Assembly: GCA_964058805.1 (NCBI GenBank)
Contig: CAXKVV010001944.1
Coordinates: 1-32,919, forward strand
Length of the DNA stretch: 32,919 nt
Direction: 5' to 3'
Source of the DNA: Schoenoplectus triqueter
Lineage: Eukaryota > Streptophyta > Magnoliopsida > Poales > Cyperaceae
The notes under the pieces were generated by a model. That model had not been told where the DNA came from, searched no databases, and saw only the letters and a program-made list of their open reading frames with translations. The number at the start of each line of letters is the position of its first letter. Position 1 is the first letter of the stretch. This document shows, one piece after another, positions 1 through 10,039 of the stretch. The position numbers and the translations under genes were made by a program.

Positions 1-77
1 CTTTCTTAAAAATTCAGGTCAGATCGGATTCGGATCCGAACGGATTTATCGGGTCGGGTCGGGTTCTGCCACCTCTA
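1..77. mobile_element. End of an hAT-like element (truncated by window edge)
   Basis: The stretch holds GGGTCGGGTCGGG and ends in GCCACCTCTA. Read on the minus strand it starts TAGAGGTGGCAGAACCCG, the form typical of plant hAT terminal inverted repeats (TAGAGGTGG followed by a G/C-rich subterminal stretch). The other end is outside the window, so neither the partner repeat nor the 8-bp target duplication can be checked. If the end is right, the duplication would be bases 78-85. Confidence 0.45.
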
Positions 78-1072
78 ATCACATTGGGCCACAAGGCAAG
101 AAGGCACACACCGGTTTGACCCTTCTCTTGCACAATATCTCAGAAGTGATCAGATTTGAGATGTGGACTCGTTTCTTAAATGTAGAATTACTAAAACCTT
201 GTCTGCTAATTTGCACAACGTTAAAACTAGAGATGATTAACAATCTCTTAAAAGGCATGGCTGCTCTCTACTTTCTACATCCTACCAGTCTACCACGTAA
301 TAAGAATTTTCCTTTTGATCATATGCAATAAGAATTTCAAAATATTATGACAAGATCAATAGCTCAATCTAGTCAAATGGGATTTTTTTTTTCAATTACC
401 AACACCAAACTAAAATTTGAATACTTGAAAACCTGGCATGTAGTTCATGCGCTCCAACAAACATGAAAACAGAAATCCCAAATCCTTTCTAATAGAAACC
501 AAATAAAGCAAAGACAAAGATTTAACATTGCATCAAACAGAAGCAAGCATATTTTCTTCTCAAAAATACATTAGCTAGTTAAAACCATGCTTTGTTCCCT
601 AATATTGGTTATATAAGTTAATATTGAACCATATCATAACCTACAAAATATCTTGGTTTAAACTTGTTTAATTGACTATATGTCATACCATCAATCCAAT
701 ATTTCATCCAAAACAGCCACCGAAATCATGTGGGCCCCAGTAGTCAAATGGGTTTGAGGAACCAAACTCAGATCTGCCTTGCCAAAATGGAACTGCGTTG
801 CAGATGGCCCGGCCTCAAGTCCAGCATTAAACCCATCATCCTAGCCCATCACCCAACATTTCCATATCAGTTTCAGATGATAAGATGCTCAAATTCGACA
901 GAGAATCTTAAGTCCTCACATGGATCATATTATTTATTGTCAAAGTTACCTCATACATCTAGAAAGTGGTTTACAGTTAAGGGAGGGGGGTGCAGGCAAC
1001 TCTACAACTTCAGTCCCCTTGACCAACAAACCCAGATTCTAATTACAACCAGCACAGTCTTCTTCATCCTTT
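78..1072. other. Intergenic stretch, no gene supported
   Basis: The stretch is moderately AT-rich with scattered stops in all frames. An open frame of 116 codons runs on the plus strand from 730, but it has no recognisable domain and a composition unlike a conserved protein. On the minus strand the sequence resembles a 3' untranslated region following the coding-like piece at 1073-1304. I see no RNA gene or clear repeat. Confidence 0.5.
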
Positions 1073-1304
1073 TCAGATGAATTGTAGCACAATTGATTGG
1101 AAATAACTTTGGCTTTTTGCAACTAATTCCTCATTAAGCAGCTTGTCTTCTTCAAAAAAGTGGTCATGTTTGTTGGCTATTTCTCTATGCGGTTGGGCTC
1201 AGACCCGCGGCTCCAGAGATAGAGAGGAGCTGCCTTCGAGTTCCAGTGTTCCACTGCTCCATTTGGTTATGATCATTCTCCACTGATCCATGTAAATAAA
1301 AAGA
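1073..1304 (-). pseudogene. Unidentified coding-like exon fragment with in-frame TGA
   Basis: On the minus strand one frame stays open from a plausible acceptor (TTTCTCTTTGCAG ending at 1305) to a TGA at 1075-1073, apart from a single in-frame TGA at 1201-1199. The first part reads MDQWRMIITKWSSG then LELEGSSSLSLEPRV. After the stop it reads AQPHREIANKHDHFFEEDK and ends VLQFI. The composition (Trp, acidic runs, few low-complexity tracts) and locally higher GC suggest former coding sequence. TGA could be a decayed CGA. A second frame contains TRRQLLSISGAAGLSP, which looks like a twin-arginine lumen transit peptide, so the true frame is not settled. I do not recognise the family. It may be a fragment, a last exon, or chance. 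Confidence 0.28.
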
Positions 1305-1959
1305 CTGCAAAGAGAAATATGCTTGTTGATAATTCTAGCATTATTAAACATTAAAGCAGAGGAGAAAATCCTAATCTGATTATGTTAGCTTCTATTAAAG
1401 TTATGAAATATAGAATCATAGTTCAAATGCCCATGGTCCCTAACATGGATCAGAAGTTTACTACTGATATTATTTTGTCATATATATCTTGCCTTAGGCT
1501 TCGCTTGGCTTGGCAACGATAGAAAGCGATGCAATCATAAGTGAGCGGAGACCGGAGAGAAGAAAACTAGAAAAGAGAGAATGTCTGTGTTTTGTTCTCT
1601 TCCTCGCGATGCAACAAAGAAAGGGTATTCAGGAGAAGATCTCATACAACTCTCTTTCTCGCTTTTTATAGCATTAACTATGTTTCAGTTCTGACCGAAT
1701 ATGTGTGTGTTTTGCTATAAAAATAAAAATAATATAATTATCCCTGTGATCTCTACGTTGCAAGGGTGTGAGTGCTCATATCATATCGAATAAGATGTGT
1801 GTTTAACAAAGAAAATAATTTGTTGTCCATTTGTGTCATTTTATTTACTGTCATCGCTCTCTTTTTTCTCTTCTTTGCTTGGGATAAAAACATAAGACAA
1901 AAAAATTTGCAAAGCAAAATCCTGATTGCTTCAAAAGCTACCAAAAAATACTATGCTTC
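1305..1959. other. Intergenic or 3' flank of the FKBP13-like pseudogene
   Basis: No coding sequence is recognised. It contains a purine-rich part near 1535-1590 and AT-rich sequence near 1720-1745. Two overlapping open frames of 63 codons on opposite strands (about 1753-1963) have no domain and cover what would be the pseudogene's 3' untranslated region. Confidence 0.4.
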
Positions 1960-3830
1960 TTAAATCTTGCCAATGAACTCCACATCAAATAGAAGTGTCC
2001 AATCAGGTGGGATTGCACAAGAGCCTGTTACAAAAAAAAATGGAACAGGACAAATAAAAACAAAGGTATCTTAACAGCCTTAACCCATGGAAGGTTTGCA
2101 TTGAAAAATAAATTAGAAATGTTGCAAAATAAGGAATCTTGCAGCTGACAAGCAAAGTTCAATGTTTATTATGGCAAAAGAAAAGCTAAACTTTATACAC
2201 AAATAAAACTAATTTGATTTATGCAAAAAAAAAAACTTTTTTGTTATATTATTAATTTGAAATTTGAATTTTTTTTAAGGTTATCTAAAAACAATATAAA
2301 CGGAGAAAAAATAGACATATCTCCTCTACATCCAGCTCCTCTAGCACCATATGAAAGTTCAGGAGTAGTTTAAGGTGCGCTTACCACCTCATTAGTAGAG
2401 AAAAACATAACTAATTTTGTTGGCGCAGAAGCAGTCCTAAGCCGGACAATAACAATCATAAAAAGGATAATAACGCATACAAGTTGGATCTCGAAGTTGA
2501 TGGAAGCACTGTTAGGGTTTCAATGCTACAGTAGTCGAGAATCCGAGAACAAAGAGGAAAAAAGTGTTTTGTCGGGAATATGATTTATTCCATTTTTTAA
2601 TTTTCTGTTTTTTATTAGAGTCTTTATAATTTTATAAATAAAAATTTATAAACTTTAATTATTACAAATAATAGAAAAATAAATAAAAAATGAAGAGGAA
2701 TGAGAAAGGGATCCAACAAAATTTGCTGTTATAAATTAAGCTCAGAACAATTTAAGCATGGATAGATTTCATACGAGAAATCATAGGTGGGATCCCTTCC
2801 TTTTATTATCTTTTATGTTGCAAAAGTTCAACAAACAAGATTGAAACCATAAAAATCACCAAACAGGAAATAATATATTAGCAATTGTACAGCATTTTGA
2901 TATATTCGCAAATTACAATTCGCATTTCTAAATTGACTTATAAACCATTTCCTATGAAATGCCCATTAATAATAATCTCAAAAGAAATTAGAAACAATAA
3001 AAAGCTTACATACCTCTCCAACTCCTACACGAAATGTGAGGGGCTTTCCTCAGTCAAGCTGCTATCAAAAACCTTCCCATTTTCTAACCTCCCAAACGTG
3101 CAAATATATATTTTACATAGAAAATTAATTAGACAAGTACAAACTAACTAAGAAGAACCTGCAAATTAATGTATTCCATGGCTCCAAATCTGCTGTTATT
3201 TTTGGAGAAGAATAGGATCCTATTATTTATTTCAAAAAAAATCTGAAAAATAGAAAAAAAATTATAGATATGTTATTTTGCTTATCGATTGATAGCCTAT
3301 CAAATTTCATATAATTTCATTAACATTTGATAGTCCATCAAAAATTTAGAACCGTTATAATATATTAGTGAAAGACCGTTAAATTTGATTATCTTTGATG
3401 AAATATCAAACATTAATGAAATTCCATGAAATTTAACGGGCTATATTCTACAAATAAAAAATATATATCTACAAAAAAAATTTCTATTTTTCAAAAAAAA
3501 ATTCTATTTTTTGAAATAAATAATATGACTTTATTCTTCTCCAATAATAACATCAGATTTGGAGCCAAATTCCTCTAACAAAGGCTGGCACTTTACAGTT
3601 GAAATAATTTTTGGAATGTAAGAAATGCACAATTGTCCTTGGCCTCCTGGCTGAGGCTTAATTTCAAACATATGGTGAACATCTTCACTCTATGCTAAAA
3701 GCATCATCCAAATAGAGGCACCTCTCCGGCTAATTAGCTTTAGATTGGATCTGGGATGCGGGTTTGGATTTAGCGATGTTAGAAGGGTTTTGATGGATTT
3801 GAGGAGGTGATGGAGAGAGAGAAGGGGGAA
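1960..3830 (-). pseudogene. FKBP13: FKBP13-like thylakoid-lumen peptidyl-prolyl isomerase, decayed
   Basis: Five pieces on the minus strand follow the order of plant FKBP13. They are: a transit-peptide-like region with SRRGAS (about 3715-3830) running into PQPGGQGQL (about 3630-3660); LENGKVFDSS and, in another frame, PLTFRVGVGE (about 3104-3014, donor GTATGT); EGIPPMIS (2799-2775, donor GTATGA); GKRTL and, in another frame, PELSYGARGAGCRG (2387-2321); and SCAIPPDWTLLFDVEF ending IGKI-stop (2024-1960). The family folds proteins in the thylakoid lumen and ends in nearly the same motif. Breaks: a frameshift between FDSS and PLTF, a 2-base deletion before PELSYG, a TAG after the RR motif, and the donor after GCRG reading AT where GT is expected. 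Exon phases on either side of that donor still match. A MITE sits in the intron between the N-terminal piece and the LENGK exon. The identity is firm; the start and the first exon are approximate. Confidence 0.78.
3178..3568. mobile_element. Foldback MITE, family 1 copy A, inside the pseudogene intron
   Basis: The ends form an imperfect inverted repeat: the left end begins TGGCTCCAAATCTGCTG and the right end, on the minus strand, TGGCTCCAAATCTGATG. Similarity continues through GGAGAAGAATA and TTATTTATTTCAAAAAA. The interior is also roughly palindromic around GATTGATAGCC and GATAGTCCATCAAA. ATTCC flanks both sides (3173-3177 and 3569-3573) and may be a 5-bp target duplication, but the exact ends are uncertain. 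No coding capacity. The interior is shared with the copy at 6124-6480. Confidence 0.7.
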
Positions 3831-4582
3831 CAGAGAGTCACACATGACACATCCATAAATCCATGAATTCCATCTGGTGGATAGGATAGGTAATTAGGTA
3901 TAGTCGGATAATTAGGTATAGTCTTCATTTATATATTTAATATTTTCGTCATCGACATGCTAGCTGTTCATATACGACACTGTACGATTCGGAAAAGACA
4001 GGAAATTTCCTCAATTTCAGAATTTTTTCTTAGAAAGTGAAAACTGTCTCTTACAAAACGGTGTCATTCTCTTTGCGATGAAATCTACTCAGATAAAATC
4101 CGATCTCAAGGCCCTGAGATCGCACTCGGGACTGTCTGATCTGAGATCACAAGAGAGATCTGATCTCGGCCGTCTGATCCGCGATCGCGTTAGCCTCAAA
4201 TTAGCTCGCGATCTTAGCAGATACGGACGCCATTCTATTTCCACATTTTAATCTTTTCTGTGAACTGTGAAGTCGCGGACGTTCAAGGGTGGATGCACCA
4301 ATTGATAATTTAATAGTTTATTGAGTACAAATTTAAGAAAAGTTTTTTCTATAGAATTTTATATTTTGATATCTTTACATAATTATTTAATTATACATGA
4401 TATAAATATTTTTTTTCAATAAAAATAATTAGATAATTCAGAAAGTGTAAAAAAAATTTCAAGGAGGACTGACAATTACGTATTTATACAATGTCACTAA
4501 TAATGACGCGCTATCATTTTTATTTTTAAAATTTTAATTTAATCACTCTTATTATTAAAAATATGATTATTTAAATAATTAA
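3831..4582. other. Gene-poor stretch with part of a direct duplication
   Basis: No gene is seen. Bases 3921-4075 match, with divergence, a block at 5427-5562 plus 6040-6069. A G/C-richer part at 4085-4240 repeats GATCTGATCTC and GAGATC motifs, giving a locally palindromic, GATC-rich sequence. The rest is AT-rich. Confidence 0.45.
3921..4075 (+). repeat. Direct repeat, copy 1
   Basis: It shares ordered segments with the block beginning at 5427: a TTTTCGTCATCGACATGC-like segment, then TACGATTCGG, then GACAGGAA, then TCCTCAATTTCAGAATTTT and CTTAGAA, then GTGAAAACTG followed by CTCTTA. Copy 2 is split after CTTAGAA by about 480 bp before GTGAAAACTG resumes at 6040. This looks like an old duplication or two copies of one dispersed repeat. 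Confidence 0.6.
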
Positions 4583-4800
4583 TTAAAAAAAAAATCCGAC
4601 TCTCATCTCTTTAAGTCTGGACCGGAGTCTCTGCAGCCGTGCAGCGTCTCTATCCTCCTCTGTCTCTCCAAGTATCGAGCCTCTGGTCCAATAGTTTGCA
4701 TTGTGCCTCACGCCTCCATCTCTTGCCACGATGCCACCAGGCTCCAGCTGACAGCGCCTACTGATCATCTCTTTGTTCATCTCGGCATTTGCCAGTCATC
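4583..4800 (-). other. GC-richer coding-like fragment, unidentified
   Basis: In a strongly AT-rich setting this block has near-balanced base composition and an open frame of 65 codons. It contains RRCQLEPGGIVARDGG and a charged stretch LQRLRSRLKEMRVG, and runs into a poly-T tract. Upstream in frame there is a TGA close to the first ATG. I recognise no domain. It may be an exon fragment of a lost or captured gene, or chance. Confidence 0.22.
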
Positions 4801-6123
4801 ATTTCATTTTACTCTCATATCATGGACTTTACTTCTATTGAATGGTGAACAATTATCTCACACAGAAAATTAAAAGATAACATTAATTATCAATATTTAT
4901 GCATTTAATTAAGAAAGTAATTGGACTGCATAGACCATTAAAATTGGTTGAAATCAGTTAAACACATCGATACCGCCTTCAATTTTTATCATTTTTGTTG
5001 CTTTTGATTATGATAAATCAAACATTCAAATACACACACCATGATTCATGAAACATTTAAATTCTAATATGTATGTATTTTTCGGTTCTATATATTTTTG
5101 AACTCTCAATCATGAAATGAAAAATAATATATTGTTGTTATTATTTTGTTTCTGACTGATCGGCCTGATCCCCTACTTCAAATTCTGATTTCGCCCCTGA
5201 TTCGGTTGGCACACTGCTTCAGAATGAAGATAGATTGAACAGCAAATACTTGTACCAGTTTGTCAGAAGGCCCGTGAACTGAAACTCTCCATTTCGGCCC
5301 AGTATAGATCCAATAAAAAACTGCTCACTTTTCGCTGCCTAGTTGCATTGTCATTTGTCAAGACTCAAGACTCAGGAGTCAGTCCTGAGTCAAAAATTTA
5401 TAATTATGGGGTGAAATGAATAGAGCTCTTCACTCATAAATTTTCATCATCGATATGCTTTGTTTATATAAAAATACAAAACTATACGATTCGGATTCGG
5501 AATAGACAGGAAGAATAGAGTCAGTCCTTCATTTTCCTCAATTTCAGAATTTTCTTAGAATTAAGTTTTAGACTGAATTTGTGGAATTAGGTCTCTACGG
5601 CCGAACAAGTGAACCAAACTCAATTTTAAAAAAAAAAATCTATGTAATTATTTGTAATTCACGTCTGTTAACGTGGATCATATTTTTTTTTTGTTTTTTG
5701 ATAAACCAAGCTTCATTACAAGTCAAATGGATTGCAAGGGAAAGATTAAACCTGTTTGATTAATGATTATAAAATTTGTTTTGCTTTTTCTGAATCTTAT
5801 GATATATAAGATAAAAGCATAAGATATATTTATTCATACGATACAAGTATGAGATATATTTCAATTATGATCTTCAGATACTTTCTACATTAACAAAAAT
5901 TTGTAAGAAACATACGGTTCAATTTAAATATCACTAATATAAACAATAATTTATTTAAATTAAATTATAAAAATAAAATTATTAACATAAATAGTAAATT
6001 ATTCACAAGCCCTGAATAACAGAAGCAAAATTTTCTGATGTGAAAACTGCCTCTTATACAAAAGGGTGTAAGAGGCTTGAAGAGAGATTGAGCATTATGG
6101 ATGCTATTATATTAGGGGAAATC
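4801..6123. other. Gene-poor AT-rich stretch, second copy of the direct repeat
   Basis: No gene is recognised. The segment 5427-5562 and its continuation at 6040-6069 form copy 2 of the repeat at 3921-4075. The intervening 5563-6039 looks like a later insertion, although clean inverted ends are not visible. The 60-codon open frame near 5581 is low-complexity and not believable. Confidence 0.45.
5427..6069 (+). repeat. Direct repeat, copy 2, interrupted
   Basis: Left part 5427-5562 and right part 6040-6069 correspond in order to the continuous copy at 3921-4075. The break is after CTTAGAA, and the continuation starts at GTGAAAACTGCCTCTTA. The interrupting 0.48 kb is AT-rich and non-coding. 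Confidence 0.55.
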
Positions 6124-6480
6124 CTTGACAATGGGTTATCTTGATGATTTTGATAATGGGTTATCAAATAAATATAATAAATTTGAAAAAAAAAATTATA
6201 AATATATTCTTTTACTTATAGATTGATAGTGATTTAAAATTCATGTAATTTTATTATTGTTTGATGGTCTATCAAAGACCATCAAATTTTATGCAATTGT
6301 AATGGTTATAATTTAACGGCCTTTGATGTACTATTAAACAGTACTGAAATTACATGAATTTGAATCACCATCAATCTATAAGTAGAAAAACATATATGTA
6401 AAAAAAATCTATTTTTATTTTTTTACATATTTATTTAAAAATTTATTGTTAAGATTATCAAGATAGTCGTTGCCAAGTCA
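6124..6480. mobile_element. Foldback MITE, family 1 copy B
   Basis: The two arms are inverted copies: TACTTATAGATTGATAGTG on the left matches TACTTATAGATTGATGGTG on the minus strand from the right. Similarity continues through AATTCATGTAATTT and a central TTTGATGGTCTATCAAAG-type palindrome. TTATCTTGAT occurs at the left end and TATCTTGAT on the minus strand at the right end. The interior is related to the copy at 3178-3568, but the outermost bases differ, so the two have exchanged or diverged ends. No coding capacity; the ends are approximate. Confidence 0.6.
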
Positions 6481-6989
6481 TCCCTCCCCATTATATTATG
6501 ACTAGTCTCTATTTCTTTTCCTATTGAATTTCAATGACAATTACCAATGTATCTTCCCAGTTTTCCCATTCTTTAATTTCTAATCATCTTCTTTAGGGAA
6601 CTTATCTGTGTTTTTCTGAGATACTAGTTAATGCAAAATTTACCCGAATCTGATTCATTATGGATATTTCTTTTTAAAAAAATAAAATTGATTCAAATTA
6701 TTTAATTTTAAATATTTATAACAAATCATCAATGGAATTAGATACATTGGACTTCTCATACTTTCGAACCAACGACTTTCCACCAAAAATTATTGAACAT
6801 TCAACTTTTAAGTTAACAAATTAAATAAAATGATTTAAAATTAATCTTGGGTAAAATAAATCAAGCCACACGCGTCACCTTATAATTAAATAACACATGA
6901 AGTGTTCCTCCATGCTATAGAGGATTCGACTCCTCTAAAGTAACGGACCGAATTCACAATTCCCATCGAATTTTAATTACGGATAAAAT
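6481..6989. other. AT-rich intergenic, nothing recognised
   Basis: I see no gene, RNA or clear repeat in this stretch. Confidence 0.4.
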
Positions 6990-7428
6990 TAGGGGTGTGA
7001 ATTGTTGACTCGATCTTACGGGTTAATGGGATCTGACATGATTTAAAAATAAATGAGTCAGATATGGATTTAACTTTTTTGATCTGAATTGGGTGGGATA
7101 GAGTTCGGATTAACCCGACCCAAACTAATTAATTATGTTTTCCGAAATAAATTTTGATTTAATACTAAGTAAATCTTAAATATATATTAATTATATACTA
7201 ATTATATGTTAATTAAGATTAATTATAAATTAATTAATTTTTAATTACTTAAAATTATATAAAATATAATTAATAATTAATTAATTAATTTACACCTCTC
7301 AGGTCAGGTCAAATATAGATCAAAATTTCTTGATCCGAATTTAAACAGATCAGATTCGAATCAGATTAAAAAAATAAAATAATATAATATAACCTATCAG
7401 AAACCGAGCCAACCCATTAACACCCCTC
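6990..7428. mobile_element. Non-autonomous hAT-like element
   Basis: The left end is TAGGGGTGTGAAT and the right end on the minus strand is GAGGGGTGTTAAT. The flanks GATAAAAT (6982-6989) and GATAAGAT (7429-7436) agree in 7 of 8 bases, as expected for the 8-bp duplication made by hAT transposases. Subterminal parts carry the GATCTGA and GGGT-type sequence usual in such elements. At 439 bp it has no coding capacity and would need a transposase supplied elsewhere. Confidence 0.68.
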
Positions 7429-9489
7429 GATAAGATAGTCACAACAATATTTTTTAAATTCACGGAGCGAATAAATTAAGTTTTTATTTTACACGGCAGT
7501 GCTCTAAGAGTCTAAATGATGAGAATTCCCCTGCAGCTACAACTACGAGCTACCAAATGTTATAAACTAAATTTAAAAACAAGAAAAAGGAAACAAATTG
7601 AATTGTTCCTCACACTACTGACACCCAGCAAATGAACAATTAAGGCGTAAACACTGGTCTCCTAAGTCCTACCAGACAAAGAACCGTGCAAACTCGTACA
7701 GTGCACAAAACCGGAACCAAATTGTAATATCTTAGTCGGTTCGGTTGGGTTTGTCTCATTTGCGTCAATGAGTTGCCTTTTTGCAAGGAGAAAAGAAGGA
7801 GAAAAGGGGGCTGACAAATGACAATGACATGTTGCTGTTGACCCGAGCCATGCGGAGGCTGTCTCTCCTTCGATTGTGGGCTGGAATCTGGATTACAAAA
7901 TTTAGAAAGCAATCCAAAACAAAATTTTGTCATATTTTATTTGCCACTAAAAGATCCGATCCGGTGTGCCCTCGACTTATTTTCAATTTTTCTTTTCTTT
8001 TTTTTTTTCCTTTCTGATGTAGAATACTTTTCTTCTACTTTTCCTAAACGTGCACGGAGTAATATGTATTTTAAGGATTCTCAAAAATTAAGTTACTTTT
8101 TGAAAAACAGTGTGAGAATAATACGACATATTTTGAGATCGAGAAATTAATATTTGCTTAGAACAGCAAAAATATTAAATATCTACCGGATGATAGAAGA
8201 AACTAAACATAATCTTGAGTGGTTTTGTTATTATTCTTCCGTGATTGATAAATAAGCAATTAAAGATAGGAGTGTTAATGAGTACGGATCAAGTGAGAGT
8301 ATTTTCATTATCATATTTAATTTCAAAAAAAATATTCATATTATATTTTTATCTTTAAAGTTTAGTCTTATCATATTTTATGTCTTATATCCAATAAGTT
8401 ATTGAAAAATTTTACCCTACCCAAACCTGCAACGTTAACAAAAAATTCTCTCTCATACATGTGTTGTCAAATATGATAAGAATAGTGTAGACGGGTAAAG
8501 GTATTTCATTAACGGCCCAAATTAAAGCATTTCCAAACTGATATTGTTATTTTTTTTTCCGATACTCAATTGTGAATAGAAATTTATGTTGAACAAAAAA
8601 GTAAATAAGTATTTATAATATATACTTTTTTATTTTTAATGTATAAAAATTGAAATTAATATATTGTTCTAAAAAATTAAAATCAAGCTATGTTGGCATT
8701 TTGTGTTGATTAACAAATTTTGTGCCGAGCGAATCTAAAAAGTGATGACTAAATTATACCAATTACGAGGCTAACCTGACTTTGTACAACGTCAACGTGA
8801 TTAATTTATAATCGTTTCAAAAGAAATTGATAATTTTGACTGCTCAACAGTGAATATCAAAATGTACAAAGTCGAAAAAAATTTCAAAATCATTTTTATG
8901 AGTTATGAACTAATTGCAAAAATTTTGCAAGAACCCCACCATGTAATCTTTGATGAGGAGCAAGTAATGATTAATGAAGTTCATTCTTTTATTTTATCAA
9001 TAAAAAGTTAGGAATACCAAACCTCCTTAAATATGTGGGACCAATGAACGACCTATGCGAGACCGTCACTGGCTATATCGGTTAGGTTTCATGGTTTTTT
9101 TACCCTTTTCTCCAATTTTATCAATAAATGGAGTTGTCGCAATATTTCTCCATTAAAATTATGATCATTATGCTACCAAACTCGTCCCAAAATTGGTTGT
9201 CATTATTTATTATGATTACGATATAATAATAATTATTATTGTTATACAATTATTAGTATTGTTATACACAGACTGTGTATTAATAAAACAGTAGAATATG
9301 GATTACATTTTTTTAATAAATTTTAATAAAGTCCCGAAATTATTTTTTTAAGGGGGCAGGGCAACTGCTGTCTCTTGTCTTGCTTGGAAATATGGAGAAA
9401 AAATTATAACTGGGAGGTTGGATACCTGCTCTACTGTTTTCAAGTCACTTGCACTCAGTAGTGCTCTAGTTTATTCAAAGTGGGAAGTG
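7429..9489. other. Intergenic, no gene supported
   Basis: Bases 7500-7950 are somewhat richer in G+C and hold overlapping open frames of 97 (minus) and 78 (plus) codons without domains or splice context. The remainder is AT-rich. I found no convincing exon, RNA or transposon end. Confidence 0.4.
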
Positions 9490-9688
9490 GTGAGGTACAA
9501 AGGGTTTTGAATCAACAAATTGGTTCAAAGTCCTCTAAAGTCGTTGATTTTGTATTGAGATTCGTAATTATTATTCAAAGTACGAATTTTAAATTTAGAA
9601 TTTATTAAAAATACGAATCTCAATGCAAAATCAACAACTCCAGAAAATTTTAAACTAACTTTTTGGTTCAAAACACTTTGTACCAACT
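9490..9688. repeat. 200-bp hairpin repeat, possible short MITE
   Basis: The arms are inverted copies: GTTGATTTTGTATTGAGATT on the left and GTTGATTTTGCATTGAGATT on the minus strand from the right. The outer parts GGTACAAAGGGTTTTGAA and GGTACAAAGTGTTTTGAA also pair. Almost the whole 200 bp can fold on itself around a short centre near 9580. No clear target duplication was identified. Confidence 0.6.
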
Positions 9689-10014
9689 CTCATCCAAAGT
9701 GTGGTACTGGTGCGTACAGTACAGTCAAACTAGTTCTATATATATCATATATGCTGACGTGCACGGCTTTCCTTGGAAGACTGATATGATGAATGGACTG
9801 TCAACTGTGTTATTTTATTTTAGAAAATTTATACAAGTCAATGCCTCAACGGAATCATGTGTACATTATCTGCTTTGACATTCTGATGACGTGTTATTGT
9901 TTTCTTGAAGCTTAGTTCCTTTGTGGCCCCTCCTTACGGCCTTACGTCTATTCATGTAAATGCAATTTTCGAGGTGGTATTAGTCTAAAGATAATTCATG
10001 ATAGTATGAATTGC

Positions 10015-10039
10015 ATAATAATAATAATAATAATAATAA
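10015..10039. repeat. (AAT)n microsatellite
   Basis: Uninterrupted ATA/AAT trinucleotides run for about 25 bp, then grade into A-rich sequence. Confidence 0.85.

Noticed and set aside
730..1080. Open frame of 116 codons on the plus strand
   Set aside because: No domain, no start context or splice partners, and the opposite strand reads as a 3' flank; probably chance.
3569..3700. Frame running through PQPGGQGQL into SDVIIGEE as an independent gene
   Set aside because: The first part is the N-terminal piece of the FKBP13-like pseudogene and the end is the terminal repeat of the MITE at 3178-3568.
7640..8150. Overlapping open frames of 97, 78 and 69 codons
   Set aside because: They lie on both strands of the same stretch, have no domains, and end in poly-T or poly-A tracts.
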